DNA from: Torreya grandis
Taxonomy: Eukaryota > Streptophyta > Pinopsida > Cupressales > Taxaceae
DNA length: 64,000 nt
Reading direction: 5' to 3'
Assembly: GCA_037957365.1 (NCBI GenBank)
Contig: JARHVA010000158.1
Coordinates: forward strand, 1 to 64,000
Positions 1-12,260 of the stretch are shown here, piece after piece (within the stretch, counting starts at the first letter, position 1; the number at the start of each line of letters is the position of its first letter). A program made the translations under genes and the position numbers. The notes under the pieces were generated by a model that had not been told where the DNA came from, ran no database searches, and worked only from the letters and a program-made list of their open reading frames with translations.

Positions 1-2095
1 CAAAGCCTTTCTTCTTAGAGATAGAACTGGAAAATGGATGGTCCTTCTTATGAAATTTGATCTCCTAATTGTAACTCAAAAATCTATCGAAGGATAAGTC
101 ATACATGATCAACTTGTTATAGTTCCTGTGCCAGCTACCAATCACCTTCAAGATAATATTCTAGATGATAATATTCTCTATATTTAAGGTCTTAATCAAA
201 ATATTTATCTAAAATATTAATTTTATATCTTTACCATTGATCTTTAGGTAATTAATCTTGATGAATCTATTGTTCCCTTTGATTCTACTAAACCAAAAGT
301 AGTTATTGAAGAGCTTTCTAAAATTAATGTTGACTTGCATGAGGATACTTGGACTCTTTAATTTGATGGTGCTAAATGCCTTCAAGGAGCTAGGGTAGGT
401 TGTATTTTTACAAGTCCTCTTAAAAAAATCATATTTTTATCCTTTCTCTTCAAGTTTTATGTCACCCACAATATGGTTGAATACAAATCTCTAATATTAG
501 GCATGAGGGCCACTCTTAATTTAGACATTTAATGCCTGCATGCTTTAGGTTATTATCAATTTATTTTACACCAAGTCAATGGTGATTACCAATGCAAAAG
601 TGAAAATATTATTACATATCATCAAATTTCAACCACTCTCGCCAAGGATTTCATCTCTTTCACTATTGAGCCTATCACTAGAGATTAAAATTCCATTGTT
701 GATTTCTTGGCCTCTTCAACTTCTCTCTTTCATCCACACTGAGTTCTTTTTGACCCCACTTTTCTTATACAAATAATAAAATATTTGTCCTCTACTCAAC
801 CACCAAATTCACTTATCTACCACATATAGGATATCACCATTGAATAAATCCCATTATATAAACACATTATTCAATTATTAGAACACCAAAATTATCCTCC
901 TAACTTAGACTATCATGAAAACATGCATTCATAAACAAGCTTTTAAGTATTAATTTTAATATAACATCCTTTATTATCATAATGGTGAAGGTACCTTATT
1001 TTATTATGTTATTCAAGATGATGTCCCTCATTTTCTTGAACAATCACATGTGGGCATTTGTGATGACCATTATAGCGGACATGCTATAGCCTACAAATGT
1101 CTATGTGTGGGATATTTTTGGCCTACTTTTGAAAATGATTAAATTAAATTTGCTAAAAAGTGTACTCCTTACCAACATCATGATGATGTAATTCATTCAT
1201 CTCCATATTAGCTTCAAACTATCAAATCTCCTTGGCTATTCTCCATGTGGGCATTATATCTCATCAATAAATTACCTTGCTCTCAAGATGGGCATGTTTT
1301 TATCATCATCGCTATAAAATATTTTACTAAATGTGTTGAATCCATGCCCCTTTTTAATTTCAATAGTAAAACCATCACCAAATTCATTATTAATAAAATC
1401 ATTTATCACTTTGGTGTTCCCCACACTATCATTTTAGATAATGGTGGTAACTTCAAAAATAAGGATGTCAAAAAACTCTATGCTAAATTTAAGATCAATC
1501 AAAAAATTTACATGCCTTATCATCCACAATACAATATCCAAGTTGAGGCCACTAATAAAATTATTAACAAAATTCTCCAAAAAATAATTCATGAAACCTA
1601 CACATATTGACACATTCATCTCTATCCTAATCTTTGGGCCTATCAAACTAGCATACATATTGCCACTAGGGCAACATCATTCTCTTTAGCCTATGTTTTT
1701 GAGTTAGTTCTCCCATTGGAAGTTGAGTTTCCCTCTCTTTGCATATATCTACATGGTATCATTCTTGATGAATAATTATGTAATTCTCACTTTCAAGCCC
1801 TTTATATCCTTGATGAACATCATCTTTCTACTTTGTAAAATAATCGCCAATATGAGGCTTGTGTTTCCAAACAACATAAAAAAACATATTAAAGTTTGAA
1901 CATTTAATGTTGGTGATCTTATCCTTAATTTAGACTACACTCATGATAAATAAGATAAATACACCCAAAAATGGTGGGGCCCTTATTTAGTCAAAGATAT
2001 TATTGGTCTAAGTACCTACTTCCTTCAAACCAATGAATGTCATGTTTTCAAGGAGCCCACTAATGCACAATTTATCAAAAAGTATTTTGCCTAAA
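1..2095 (+). pseudogene. Tat-like Ty3/gypsy pol remnant (RNase H, second RNase H, integrase)
   Basis: This is the 3' half of a retrotransposon polyprotein, which would copy RNA into DNA and insert it. In order: the end of the classical RNase H (KAFLLRDRTGKW, 1-100); a second RNase H-like domain (FDGA at about 363; NMVEYKSLILGM at about 472; IVDFLASS at about 695); the integrase zinc finger (GICDDHYSGH at about 1050, with the last Cys of CxxC changed to Tyr); the integrase core (1245-1790); and a C-terminal WWGPYLVKD segment ending near 2095. In the core the first catalytic Asp of the usual DYFTKW motif is Lys (IKYFTKC), while the DNGGNF Asp and the QVEATNK Glu remain. Many stops and frameshifts make it dead. 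A second RNase H between RT and integrase is characteristic of the Tat lineage, hence the assignment. Gag, protease and RT lie outside the window. Confidence 0.88.
1245..1610 (+). pseudogene. Integrase core, longest open piece of the Tat-like pol
   Basis: This is a 121-codon open segment inside the pol remnant. It spans the DDE integrase core from just before the first catalytic position to just after the third. Visible landmarks are FTKCVES, a YHFGVPHTIILDNGGNF block holding the second Asp, and QVEATNKIINKIL holding the Glu. The first Asp is replaced by Lys, so even this open segment could not be catalytic. The reading frame continues past stops to LAYVFELVLPLEVE near 1690-1730, the usual conserved block before the integrase C-terminus. 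Confidence 0.85.
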
Positions 2096-2209
2096 TCCTT
2101 CCCTTATTTTCATGATTTCTATATGATATCTACCTAACACATTTTTTAGGATACTTATATGGGCCTCACCCTCCACAAAAATTCTTCCTTTTTTTATTTA
2201 AAGCTTTAT

Positions 2210-2545
2210 TCCTTCCTTTTTGGTCTTTTGGTTTTCCCCTTTCTCTCATGAGTTGCATTGTAAAACCATAGATTTGACCCAATCTTCCTCATGATGTACT
2301 ATAATATTATTTATTTTCATACTCTTTTTTTTCACACTTTTTTTCACCCCTTGGGTTTCTTTTTTGTGATTTTCATTGTAAAATCATGGATATGACCTAG
2401 TCTTCCTAAAAAAATACCATCTTCTTCTCATTTTATTTTTTCATACTTTTTGGCACCCTCGTGGGTTATATTTTATGATTTATAGTGTAATACCATGGAT
2501 AACACCTGACCTTCCTCAAAAAATCACCATCTTATCATTCCTTTT
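2210..2545 (+). repeat. Tandem repeat (about 3 x 110 bp) in the 3' UTR of the Tat-like element
   Basis: Three diverged copies of a roughly 110-bp unit follow each other. Each holds a version of 'attgtaaaaccatggat', then 'gacct..tcttcct' and a T-rich stretch (copies near 2216, 2328 and 2438). They lie directly after the integrase C-terminus. Tandem repeats in the region between pol and the 3' LTR are a known habit of Tat-lineage elements. The copies differ at many positions, so the array is old. Confidence 0.7.
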
Positions 2546-4119
2546 TCTAAAATGTGTTATTGATCTTTGTTCTTAGCTTTAGCTTTTATTTCTTTTGATA
2601 GATAAAATTTGCACAATAATCTATGTTGGCATGGTTTAATCCATTTCCATCATTTTTATGATAAGGAATCACACTTTACTATCATTGTATCCCTTTTTCA
2701 CCCTTTGTCATATTTTTTTCAATTTAAAGTAATTCAATTTTTTCCATGTGTCATTCCTCTTGATTTCCTTTCCTTTCACTCCAAATTGGATAAAATAAGG
2801 TCAAATTCAAGATAGCAATTTTATTTCACCTAGATTTATGAGACTCTTAGACCCCATGCTCTCTAAAGTTATCTCTCTTAGAAACTACATCCCAAGTATT
2901 CTAATGAAAGTCATCTTTAGCACCCATGTTTAGTTTTCCAAATCTATATGAGAGAGGAACAAGGAAAAATCCATCAAGAAAGTTAAAATTCAAATCATTT
3001 GAAATAAAAGGTAACAATATACAAAATGAAACATATAAATATTAAAAGTTAAAATTCACACCCAAAGACATGATTAAAATCACAAAGTCTATCTCTAATC
3101 AAAGATTAAACTCCACAATTGGCCTCATAATAGTGTCAAGGTCTATTGGGGTGTAGTAGGTTAGTAGATTGGAATAGGATAATTCAATAAAATCTATGGT
3201 GATACCTACTTTCTCATATAAGTACCCAATATTTTCATTAGATTGATAGATCTATAAGAGGTCTTGAGGAATGGAGAGCACATTGTGGGAAGGTAGGTCC
3301 ATTTTAATTTTTCATGCATATAACCTTCATGGGATGATCTTCATACTTAATTTATTGACCTAAGACTTGTGTGTCTAAGATAAGTTTTTCAGGGTCCTTA
3401 AGGTTGATAGTCCTCTTGTTTTAACAAAACTCATTTGAGTGTCTTAACTTTGATAAAGAGTTACTCTACCTTGGTTTTTCCTTCATTCTCCCCTCCACCA
3501 ATTTAATTTCCCCCCTTGATAGGCAAATTGTGAGTCCAAATCTATTTTCCCTCTTCTATAATTATTTCTTATTCACATCTTAAAAATATGATAGCACTAC
3601 TTTGTTTCAATTTAATATATCCGTAGAGAAAAAAACATGCTTGAACAACTATGGATTACTTTATTTACACCATGGATTTATATTTTTAAGACTTACTTTG
3701 TTTTCCTTTTACCATTTTTAATTATTGTACCACCCTTTTTGCAGACACCTGAGTCTATTTTTCCCTTTTATGCACCTTTTTCCCATTGATGATTAAGGAT
3801 TGTTACTGCTCATTCATCAATGTTGTTTTACCATTTTTGCTTTCCCATCTTTTTTTAAGTAAGGATTGTTAATAATTTTACATTTTATGTTTGATTACCA
3901 TCCTTTTTAACATGTATCCTTGGTTTGAATTGGTGAGTTTGCCTTTCTTACTTAAGATTTACTTGTTTGAGTTTTTTGGTCTTTAGTAGCCTTATCTTTT
4001 TGGTTACTTGATTTACTCTTATTTTTGACTTGATCATTTGGTCTAACATAGCACCTATCACTCTAGATTACCAAATTTCCAAGTATATCCCATCCACATC
4101 GCACCATTTATCTTGGTTT
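2546..4119. other. Untranslated 3' region of the Tat-like element; nothing further recognised
   Basis: This is AT-rich, T-biased sequence between the tandem repeats and the LTR-like block. I see no coding similarity on either strand. The 68-codon open frame at 2609-2815 has no recognisable motif and is probably chance. Confidence 0.4.
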
Positions 4120-5600
4120 TCCTATGTTTGTTTGTTTTTTATTTTTATTTTGTATTATTAGGTTTGTCAAAAGTAATATCTACACCCTCCACAATAAAAA
4201 CTAACAACACAATCAACAACCATCTAGAAATAAAGGTAAGTGAAGGTTCATATAATATTTCCCTTTGAGTTATTTCCATTTTAGCTATTTACTTTTAGTT
4301 ATTTTTTACTTTAAAATACTACAACTTTTTTTAGCCTCAACATTATGTATGTTTTTTATGAAAGCACCATCCCCTATTGCACGTTAGTGACATGTGATAA
4401 TATTTGAGTGGGGCATATGTATACACATAATATTTTCAAATTTTATCAAATGCTGATGCTTTACATCTTGTAGGAACCCATTGAGACTCGATCTATCTAA
4501 ATGCATGACTTAAAGGGTACACTAGGAAAGGGGTGGGTAGACCATTGGTGTTTCACAAGATTATTATCCCTTATTGCCACTTATTACTAATCCAACCATC
4601 TCCTAAACCATTCCCTAAGTTATTACTCCTCTATTGCATACTCATCTAGTATTTTTTTTCTTTCCATCCCTCTTTTCCTCACCATAAACCCTTTTTAATA
4701 GTTAGATATGCTAGGTCGACTAGGTTCACCCTATATAATTTTGTGTAAAATTCACTTAGGGTCTAGGTTGGCTCTTGGTCGACCTAGCCTGTGACCTAGT
4801 GAATTTTTGTCCTTAATTATACTAGCTCAACTAGGTCAACCATATCAACCAATTTTTTTTAAGGGATTAGGGTTAAATTCTCCTATATATATAAGATCAT
4901 TTCTTCATTATTTACATAATCAATCAAGAGTTATATTCACTTGAACTTCATTATAATCTATTCTTCCACCATTCTAATTGAGGATTCTTAGCTTAGGGTT
5001 TGTACTTGGAGAATATAGTTTTGTAGAGAAGCTTGGATACTTTGGCCTTTCTTAATGATCATTAAAAACCATAATAACCTCTTGTAAAGCCCCTTTGGCC
5101 AAGGGAGAGATTGAATCTTGATAGGTTCATCATTCAAGTAAGTATTCTCTAACTTTTCTCCTCTCTTTAGTATATATAAGTAGCATAAGTATTGTTTTTA
5201 AATAATATTACTCTCCTTATTCCATGTATTAGGGTATTGCTCATACATAAATTAATTAAGATTATCCTATACATGTTTGTTTTGTTTACTAACCCCCACA
5301 TTGTGCCACAAGATTTAGTGAGCACTAGATTAGACTTTTAATTTACTTATTATTAGTCTAGTTGATATAAAACATAGGACTCCCTTAGGTTTATTTCATG
5401 ATTGTGCTTGAATGGAGGCTTTGGAACCCTCCCTAGCATAGTGTATTGTGGTAAGAGATCCCCTAATCAGGTCTAGTGGATCCCATTTGGTCATGTTCCT
5501 GATTATCTAATCTATCCCCAATTGAAAATATATGGTATGATTTATCTTCTCTAAGTTAAGATTAATTTATAGATATGATTCATTTATGATTGCATACAAT
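4120..5600 (+). repeat. LTR-like block, plus orientation (probable 3' LTR of the Tat-like element)
   Basis: This block is recognised because a diverged copy lies in inverted orientation at 9130-10500. Shared landmarks include 'gtggggcatatgtatacacataat' sequence near 4410 (reverse strand at about 10290-10310), the paired 'ctaggtcgac' segments near 4711-4780 (about 9935-10020), 'ttggccaagg' near 5096 (about 9625) and 'ctttggaaccct' near 5420 (about 9270). A TATA-like 'tatatatataag' at about 4883 precedes a likely transcription start, in the same sense as the pol remnant. The exact TG/CA ends and a polypurine tract could not be fixed, so the limits are those of the homology. Confidence 0.62.
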
Positions 5601-7829
5601 ACTCACTACACAATACTAAATGACCTTGTAAGTTGTCACAAAAGACACACTACCCATCATCCTAGATCTTTAATGACCAATACAATACATTCATAATGGA
5701 TATCAAAAAATATAAGGTAAAGTTCATTGAATTTTTTAATGACACCCATTCATGATGGCAAAATTTTGTCTAATAGTTCCAAGATAATTTTTGGAATAGT
5801 GAATGATCTCGTAGAGACTATAAGCTAGCAAAATGTTGAATTAGCCAAGTTTGGTGAGGATATCAAGCTTAAACATTTTTTAGGCACTTAATGATAAAAT
5901 TTATTTGTGTAAATTAAATATGAGGAAAGTAGGTGAAAAAATAAGTGTTTATACACACTTTATTTTGATGTGAAGCTAGATTGTGCAAGATTCCTTCAAT
6001 CAAAACCTACAAAACTTTCACTTAAAGTAGTTACTACCCATATTTAAAAATTGAAAATTACAAAATTTTCAAATTAAACTTTGAAAAGAGAAAAAAAGTA
6101 TACACCTAAAAGAGTATGCAATATAATTTCCGTAGAGCTTGAAATTGGTTAAGTGTGTGTGATCCTTTTTTGAGGTACTAAGAAAGTGATCAAGTCTCAA
6201 TTTTAAAATTAGTGAAAGCCCATGAGTTAGAAATATTATATGGCCCAACTCTCATTTTAATATGTATAGTACTTTGTAAAATAATTGAAGTGTGAAACCA
6301 CAAAATGTGGCTCACTAATTTACATCTAAAGAAGGGGTGTAACCACCAAATATAACTCACTACACATAAAATATACAAACATAGACATTGAGTGTTACTA
6401 GACTCTAACATGGCCCACTTTCAACATGAAAACAAATTACACTACTATATATGGATCTATATTATATTTTAAGATTTTAAAAATTTTAACGTTTAAACAT
6501 GAGAAATTTTAAATTTACATATAGTAACTTGAACATGAATGAATATCATGTCCCTTGTACGATATTTAATTGATATTGATGTCATCTGAACTTATAAAGT
6601 TTGAAACTTGTAATTTATAATTATTTTAAATATGTAACTTGTAAATTTAGGAATGAGTGTACACATACATGTCACATGCCACCATAATCTAAAAACAATT
6701 GATCATATTATAATTTTCAAGCTATACATTGTCATAAATATAAAAATTTATTACTCACAAGGCTTGAATTCTCAAGACAATCCGATTGTGATGTTCCCAT
6801 TTTGAGATGAGATACATAGCATGTAAGTCACTAATCTCAAAATATACTATGAAATATGTTAAATATATAATCATGTAGTATTACCTTGAACATTTAAATT
6901 ATATTTCATCATAGTACTGAATATGGAATTGAATAACATTTGAAACATGTGTTACATAGATGTAGCATTGAAGCACATAAGTGAGATGCACATGATATGT
7001 ATCATGGTACAAGAATAAAAAATAGTAATAATGCATGATATGAATAATGTAACCATAATAATAAGTAATAATAATACAATTAATGTCATATAATGTCATG
7101 TAATTTATATATAATGTCACACATAAAGCCCAAGGTCCACATACAAGGTGAAAGGACTCACACAAACGGTATGAGAATACCATTAAAGCAATAACATGTA
7201 TATATTTCACACATAGGGTCAAGGTATACACATAATTAAAAAAACAAGTCCTAACTCATCATGTAGTAAAACATGAATGTAAGAGAAGCATAGAAGAAAT
7301 GACACTAGTTTATACCCATCATATGTATCCATGACATTATTATAAAATAGTATATCGATGTAACATAATGTAAAGTATAAGTTAATATCAAAAAATTTAT
7401 ATGATATATATCTTGACATGGTATAACATTTTTGGATAGATACAAAATGTTGAAGTGTTCATGGAGAATGAAGATATGCCCCCAACTTAATAAGGTTGTT
7501 GGGTAATAAGGGAAGCCCAACATTGAAAAACCATGTGAAATTATGTCTTTTATCACACTCACATACCTTTTTAAGATAATTGTGTATTAAAGACTAAAAT
7601 ATATTATCTACTTGACATGAAATAAATAACATATGCAAAGGAGTAAGCTATCAACATTTAAAAATGCTTGCACATCCTAATTTTGAATTTTAAAAAAAAT
7701 TGATTTTGTTTTATTTTTTAACATGTATGAACAAGAAAAGTATTTATCTAAGTATAATAATGACATAAATTCATGATTTTCATGGGATTTTTGATAGTTT
7801 TTCATTCAATTATGGCCAATTAATAAGAT
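5601..7829. other. No recognisable feature
   Basis: AT-rich sequence between the plus LTR-like block and the minus-strand integrase remnant. It could be the 3' untranslated part of that minus element. Open frames at 6190-6411 and 6899-7562 on the minus strand are low-complexity and His/Tyr-rich and match nothing I know. Confidence 0.35.
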
Positions 7830-8960
7830 CTTGCACAATATTTTTAGTGACTACAAAAGGACCTAACTAATTGGATTTGAATTTTCCTTTATTTTCTTTA
7901 GTAACATTGGTATTATTTTGATTTTAATTTAGTATAAGGTCACCAATTTGAAACTCATGATCATGAATTTTCTTGACATATCCTTGTTTGATACATGTGT
8001 GATAAAGTTTTAAATTTTTGAGAGCTTTTATGCATTTGTTGTAAAGCATTTACAATTTGTGTAAGAATTTTTCCTAATATTAATTATCTTTTATAATTTC
8101 CTTTAATGAGACCCATAAATAGGTTACTATATCAAGAGGGAGTATAACTTACGTTTCATAAACAAGACATTAGGGTGTATCCTTTGTTGGTGTACTTATA
8201 TTTTTTGATATGCCCAAAGAGCATAGATGATTTGACTATAATAATTTGTTTCATGTTTTTCAATAATCTTACTTAATATTTTATTGTTTATTTTATTATT
8301 TGATTTTTCTTGACAATTTCCTTGTGGGTAGTAAGGAGTAGAGAAACTCTAATGGATTTTAAACTTAACATAAAATATTTTGACTATTTTAATTTTAAAA
8401 TATGAACCAATTTTTGTTACAATTGTAGAAGCTAGGCCAAATCATGTGATAATGTGTTAGAAATAAATTTTAAATATCCTCACCTATTTTAAATTATATA
8501 GGTATAGGTTCCACCCATTTTATAAAATATTAAATAGCTATAATGATAAAATTGTGTCCATCTGAGGATTTTGAATTGATTTTTCTAATTAAATCACATA
8601 TATAGAGAAACAAAGGCCATGGGGAGACAATATACTATAGTGAATATGATGGAGCATGATTGAGATTGATTTCTTTGACATTGGGAACATAATTTATCAT
8701 ATTCATGAATTTATTATTTTATTGTTGGCCAATAATATCCTTATCATAATATTTTTTAAGACATGGTCTTACCATTAAAGTGACCTCCACATTCACTATC
8801 ATGAACTTTGAATATAGGAGTTTGAGCTTCAAGTTTATTTATACATCTTAATAAGTATCCCTTGAAAGAACATTTTAAAAGGGATCTATCAATGAGTATA
8901 TAATGCATGGCTTGGAATTGTAACCACTTTATTTCTTTTCATGTAGAATTTTTTATAAAA
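7830..8960 (-). pseudogene. Ty3/gypsy integrase remnant, minus strand
   Basis: Read on the minus strand, the segment before the zinc finger comes first (ILIDRSLLKCSFKGYLLRC, about 8930-8850), then the zinc finger (HDSECGGHFNGK, about 8800) with CSQCQ and YYWPT, then the core entry with SSDGHxFxxxA-like residues near 8560. After a degenerate gap come LVYETxVILPLDIVTYLW (about 8150-8095) and the C-terminal HDHEFQIGDLIL and GKFKSNxLGPFVV (about 7960-7855). Stops are frequent. The order and motifs are those of Tat/Athila-type integrase. No RT is seen upstream; an LTR-like block adjoins instead, so the element is internally deleted or was joined by recombination. Confidence 0.78.
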
Positions 8961-9129
8961 ATATATTTATATAGATAATTATATATATCATTGTATCACT
9001 CTAGATTAGTTGCATTTCATGTGACTACCATAATTTATAATGCATTTTTAATATTAGTATCAACTAAAGGATTATGTAATTGGTGGATATTAATTATTGC
9101 ATAATTATTATATGTAAAAAATTAAGATA

Positions 9130-10500
9130 GATCTAAAACATATCTTAATAAATCCAAGATCAGATAAGTTAATTAACTAAAATCTATTGTGATACTTTGT
9201 ATATCAGGATCATGACCAAATTGGATCCACTAAACCTAACTAAGATATAACTTGTGACACAACACTAAGGGAGAGGGTTCCAAAGCCTAACGAAAAAATA
9301 TCATGTAATAACCTTGACTATGTCTTATAATTCATAAAATTAAATTTAATATAGTGTTATTAGAGATTATAACACAAATTGGGATGGTTTAAAATAAACA
9401 AGAGATTATGGTATGCAAATAGTGGCCTAGATCACCTAAGGTGGAAGATGGAAAGATAAGAAAACCCTATGGATACACTAAGTTTAAGTGTATAGGTAAT
9501 ATAAGAAATGATTTATACATTAAAAAATATTAATTTGTGAAATATCTATCTATCAAATGAAATAACAAAATTTATAGATAATTACCTTTGAGTGAACTTG
9601 ACGAGTCTCAATCTCCTCCTTGGCCAATGGTGCTTTGCAAGAGATTTCTGTGCCTTTGTAAGTAGCACACTAGTTTAAATTAGATATAGGATAAATATTA
9701 ATACTTTGCATCCAAGGCTTTCCATAAGACAATTTATCTTTCCTTCATGTAAACCCTAAGTTATGAATATTTCAAATGCATATGTAGTAGAATTATAAGT
9801 TATAATAATGAAAAATTAAATGTTCCTCTTTATTAGATTGAAGTGAAGTTTATATTTATAACAATGGATAAATTCTAAATTTTATCTAACAAGGTCATCC
9901 TTACATAACCTATATTTGAAAAAGTTTTCATTAGGCCGCAAACTAGGTTGACCTAGGCCAACCTAATTTTATAACTTGTGTCATAAATTTCACAACTGGG
10001 TCGACCATGGTTGACCTAGTACTAAAATGGGTATTTTCTTATTTAGGATCTATTTGAGAGAATAATTTTCTATGGATAAGGTAGGTTTGTTTACTTGGGG
10101 AGTTAGATAATCATTATTTTTAATGGGTTTATGTATGATAGGTTTAACCAACAATCTTGTAAATCACCAGTCTTCTGCCCACCATTTTCTTAGTTTACCA
10201 TTTAAGGCATACACTCAGATATATTAAAACTCAAAAAATTCATATAAAATATAAAGTGTTAGTAAATTACAAAGTTTAAAATATTATGTGTATACATATG
10301 CCCCACTCAAAGCTCATCATGTGTTGTGTGAGTATAACAAGGGATGGTGATTCGAGAAAAAACATAGTAATGCACAAGACTAAGGTAACAAATTATAGTA
10401 TAAAGTAGAAAAATAAATGAAAATAAATTATTAAATAGTACCTTCACTTATGTTATGTTTGTGTAATAAGATCTACATGAGAAGTAGATGAAAGTGGTGT
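9130..10500 (-). repeat. LTR-like block, minus orientation (inverted homologue of 4120-5600)
   Basis: The reverse complement matches 4120-5600 along its length in the same order, including the near-identical 'gtggggcatatgtatacacataat' stretch. In minus orientation a TATA-like 'ataaatataaac' lies near 9855. It stands directly upstream of the minus-strand integrase remnant, as a 5' LTR would, but with gag and RT missing in between. Ends are approximate. Confidence 0.6.
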
Positions 10501-11555
10501 CTAGTGTTTTGAATAAGAGACGGACCTAAAAATAAGATAAATTTTTAAAAAATTGCAAAAATATATGGTTAACACTGAAGAATTCTCTAATTTTTCAAGA
10601 TTTCAAAACTTCTTTAATTTTTTCAAAAGAGATTTATATAAATAAATTTATGAATAAAATATGGAATTTCCCAGTAAATAATTGAAACTTTAGAAGTTTT
10701 GAAATTTAACTATAAATGGGAGAAATTATTATTGATTTGGTCATTTGTTATTATTGAATATCAAAGCTCTAGTTATCCACATTTCATAGATAGAGATATG
10801 ATGGTTTGAGATTGAGGAGGTGGACATGTTGAAGGATATGTTGGAGGATGAATAATGTCCATTTCTAGTGTAGTCCAATATGGAGTGTATTTAATACTAA
10901 TTTTTAGCATTTTAGGGTTAAAATGAACTAATTTAGTAAAATTAGCTATTGGGGCAAATCCATGTAGCATAATTTTCCCTAAAAATAGTTATAGAATAGA
11001 AATCACCATAAAAAATAGCTAGGATTAAAAAAAATAAAAAATAGGTCTAGGGTATTAATTACAAGTTAGTTAAAATTTGTCATTGATTTTTAACGAGGTC
11101 AGGCTGGCTGACTTAGGTGAATATGGTAAAATTGGGTAGGTGGTTGACTATGTATTAGTTTTTTGACCTAGTTAAATAAAGGAAGGTCAGTGGCATATGA
11201 AGTGGATGACTACATTGAAAATAAGAATGGGTTTGACTGTATACCCTAGGGCTGATTATGTTACAAACTAAGATGGATGACTTAGTTTTAAATCTGGCCA
11301 ACGGTATAGTAAAGTGGTTAGCTATGTACCATGTAGTAGACATAGTTAAGGTAGGTGGATGAAGGTTTTATACTTGGAAAACTTAGTAGGATATAATATA
11401 AGGCTAAGGTAGTTAAGTCCATGGCTAACCTAATTAGGAAAAAAAACAAAGTAGGGTGATAAAGTAGTTAAGTGTATTTGTGTCTTTAGTTTTTAAAGTA
11501 TATTTAATTATCATTTGGATATATATCTAATAATTTATTTGTTGTTTTATATTTT
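10501..11555. repeat. Degenerate tandem repeat-like stretch, otherwise unassigned
   Basis: From about 11090 to 11450 the plus strand repeats variants of 'gtggatgactatgtag..gttaaggtagg' at irregular 50-65-bp spacing (for example near 11140, 11205, 11275, 11315 and 11345). The rest has no recognisable feature. The 65-codon minus open frame at 10773-10970 has no known motif. Confidence 0.35.
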
Positions 11556-11559
11556 TTAG

Positions 11560-11930
11560 AGGTGATGGAGGTTATGGTTATTATTAGATGCAATGTGACT
11601 ACCAAATATACTGGATAAGTTACTTGTAGTATATCAAGCATAACTGAATACCTTGGGGTTTCATGGGATTATGGATAAGTGGTGTATTTCATTGAGTGTT
11701 GAGTTGGTCATCATGTTCTTAGGAACATGGGAGTGACTGATTTACACTTTTTTATGGGTGTTATATGGGGATACCATTGAGTTGGATATCACCTTAGAAT
11801 ATGTCCATGCATTATTTGTATTTCCTATGGTAGGCATGCTTACGGTGTGTGATACACCAGAGACAGATGTTGATAGATAATCCTTAACCTTATGGGTGAC
11901 TAGCTCAGAGTGGTATATATAAGTATAATT
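11560..11930 (+). pseudogene. Plant mobile domain (PMD) N-terminal fragment
   Basis: Across two broken frames the plus strand reads like the start of a PMD: a GIMDKWCISLSVELVIMFL segment, then GDTIELDITLEYVHALF, then PMVGMLTVCD. This follows the family pattern in which a Trp/Arg-rich 'ERWRPET' helix is followed by 'GExTITLxDV' and a 'GLPxxG' turn. The fragment is short, carries stops, and ends before element D. It resembles the better copy at 21129. The PMD has no settled enzymatic role; the Arabidopsis relatives MAIN and MAIL1 act in the nucleus in silencing and genome stability. Confidence 0.5.
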
Positions 11931-12255
11931 ATGAGTAGACATATTTTATATGTATGTTTTGGTCATTATAGATATACAAAATGCCAATATTAAACTTATG
12001 ATAGTTCATTTGATCTATCACAAGTCAGATGGGAAGGTCCCATTATATACGTCAATAGCATCCATGAAAGTTTGATCAAGGTATCAATACATAAAAGTAT
12101 ATGCTATGGTAAAAGTACATAAAATATTTTTATATATAAAACTCATTTGTATTTTGGAATATTAGTCACATATTTCATAACATATTCACCTTGGATATGT
12201 CATATGTTGAAACTTTGTATAACAAATGGTACTAATGTATATAATTTTTCCACAA

Positions 12256-12260
12256 CTATG
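12256..12260. other. Target-site duplication, left of element D
   Basis: The 5-bp CTATG directly before the TG end of the left LTR is repeated at 20000-20004 directly after the right LTR, as expected for an LTR-retrotransposon insertion. Confidence 0.85.

Noticed and set aside
5860..5915. Similarity of 'cattttttaggcacttaatgataaaat' to 34890 and 52880 in copies A and B
   Set aside because: Only about 25 bases match and the flanks do not; probably chance in AT-rich sequence.
6899..7562. Overlapping minus frames of 66-110 codons
   Set aside because: His/Tyr/Ile-rich low-complexity translations of AT-rich DNA in overlapping frames; no motif, no start context, no conservation visible.
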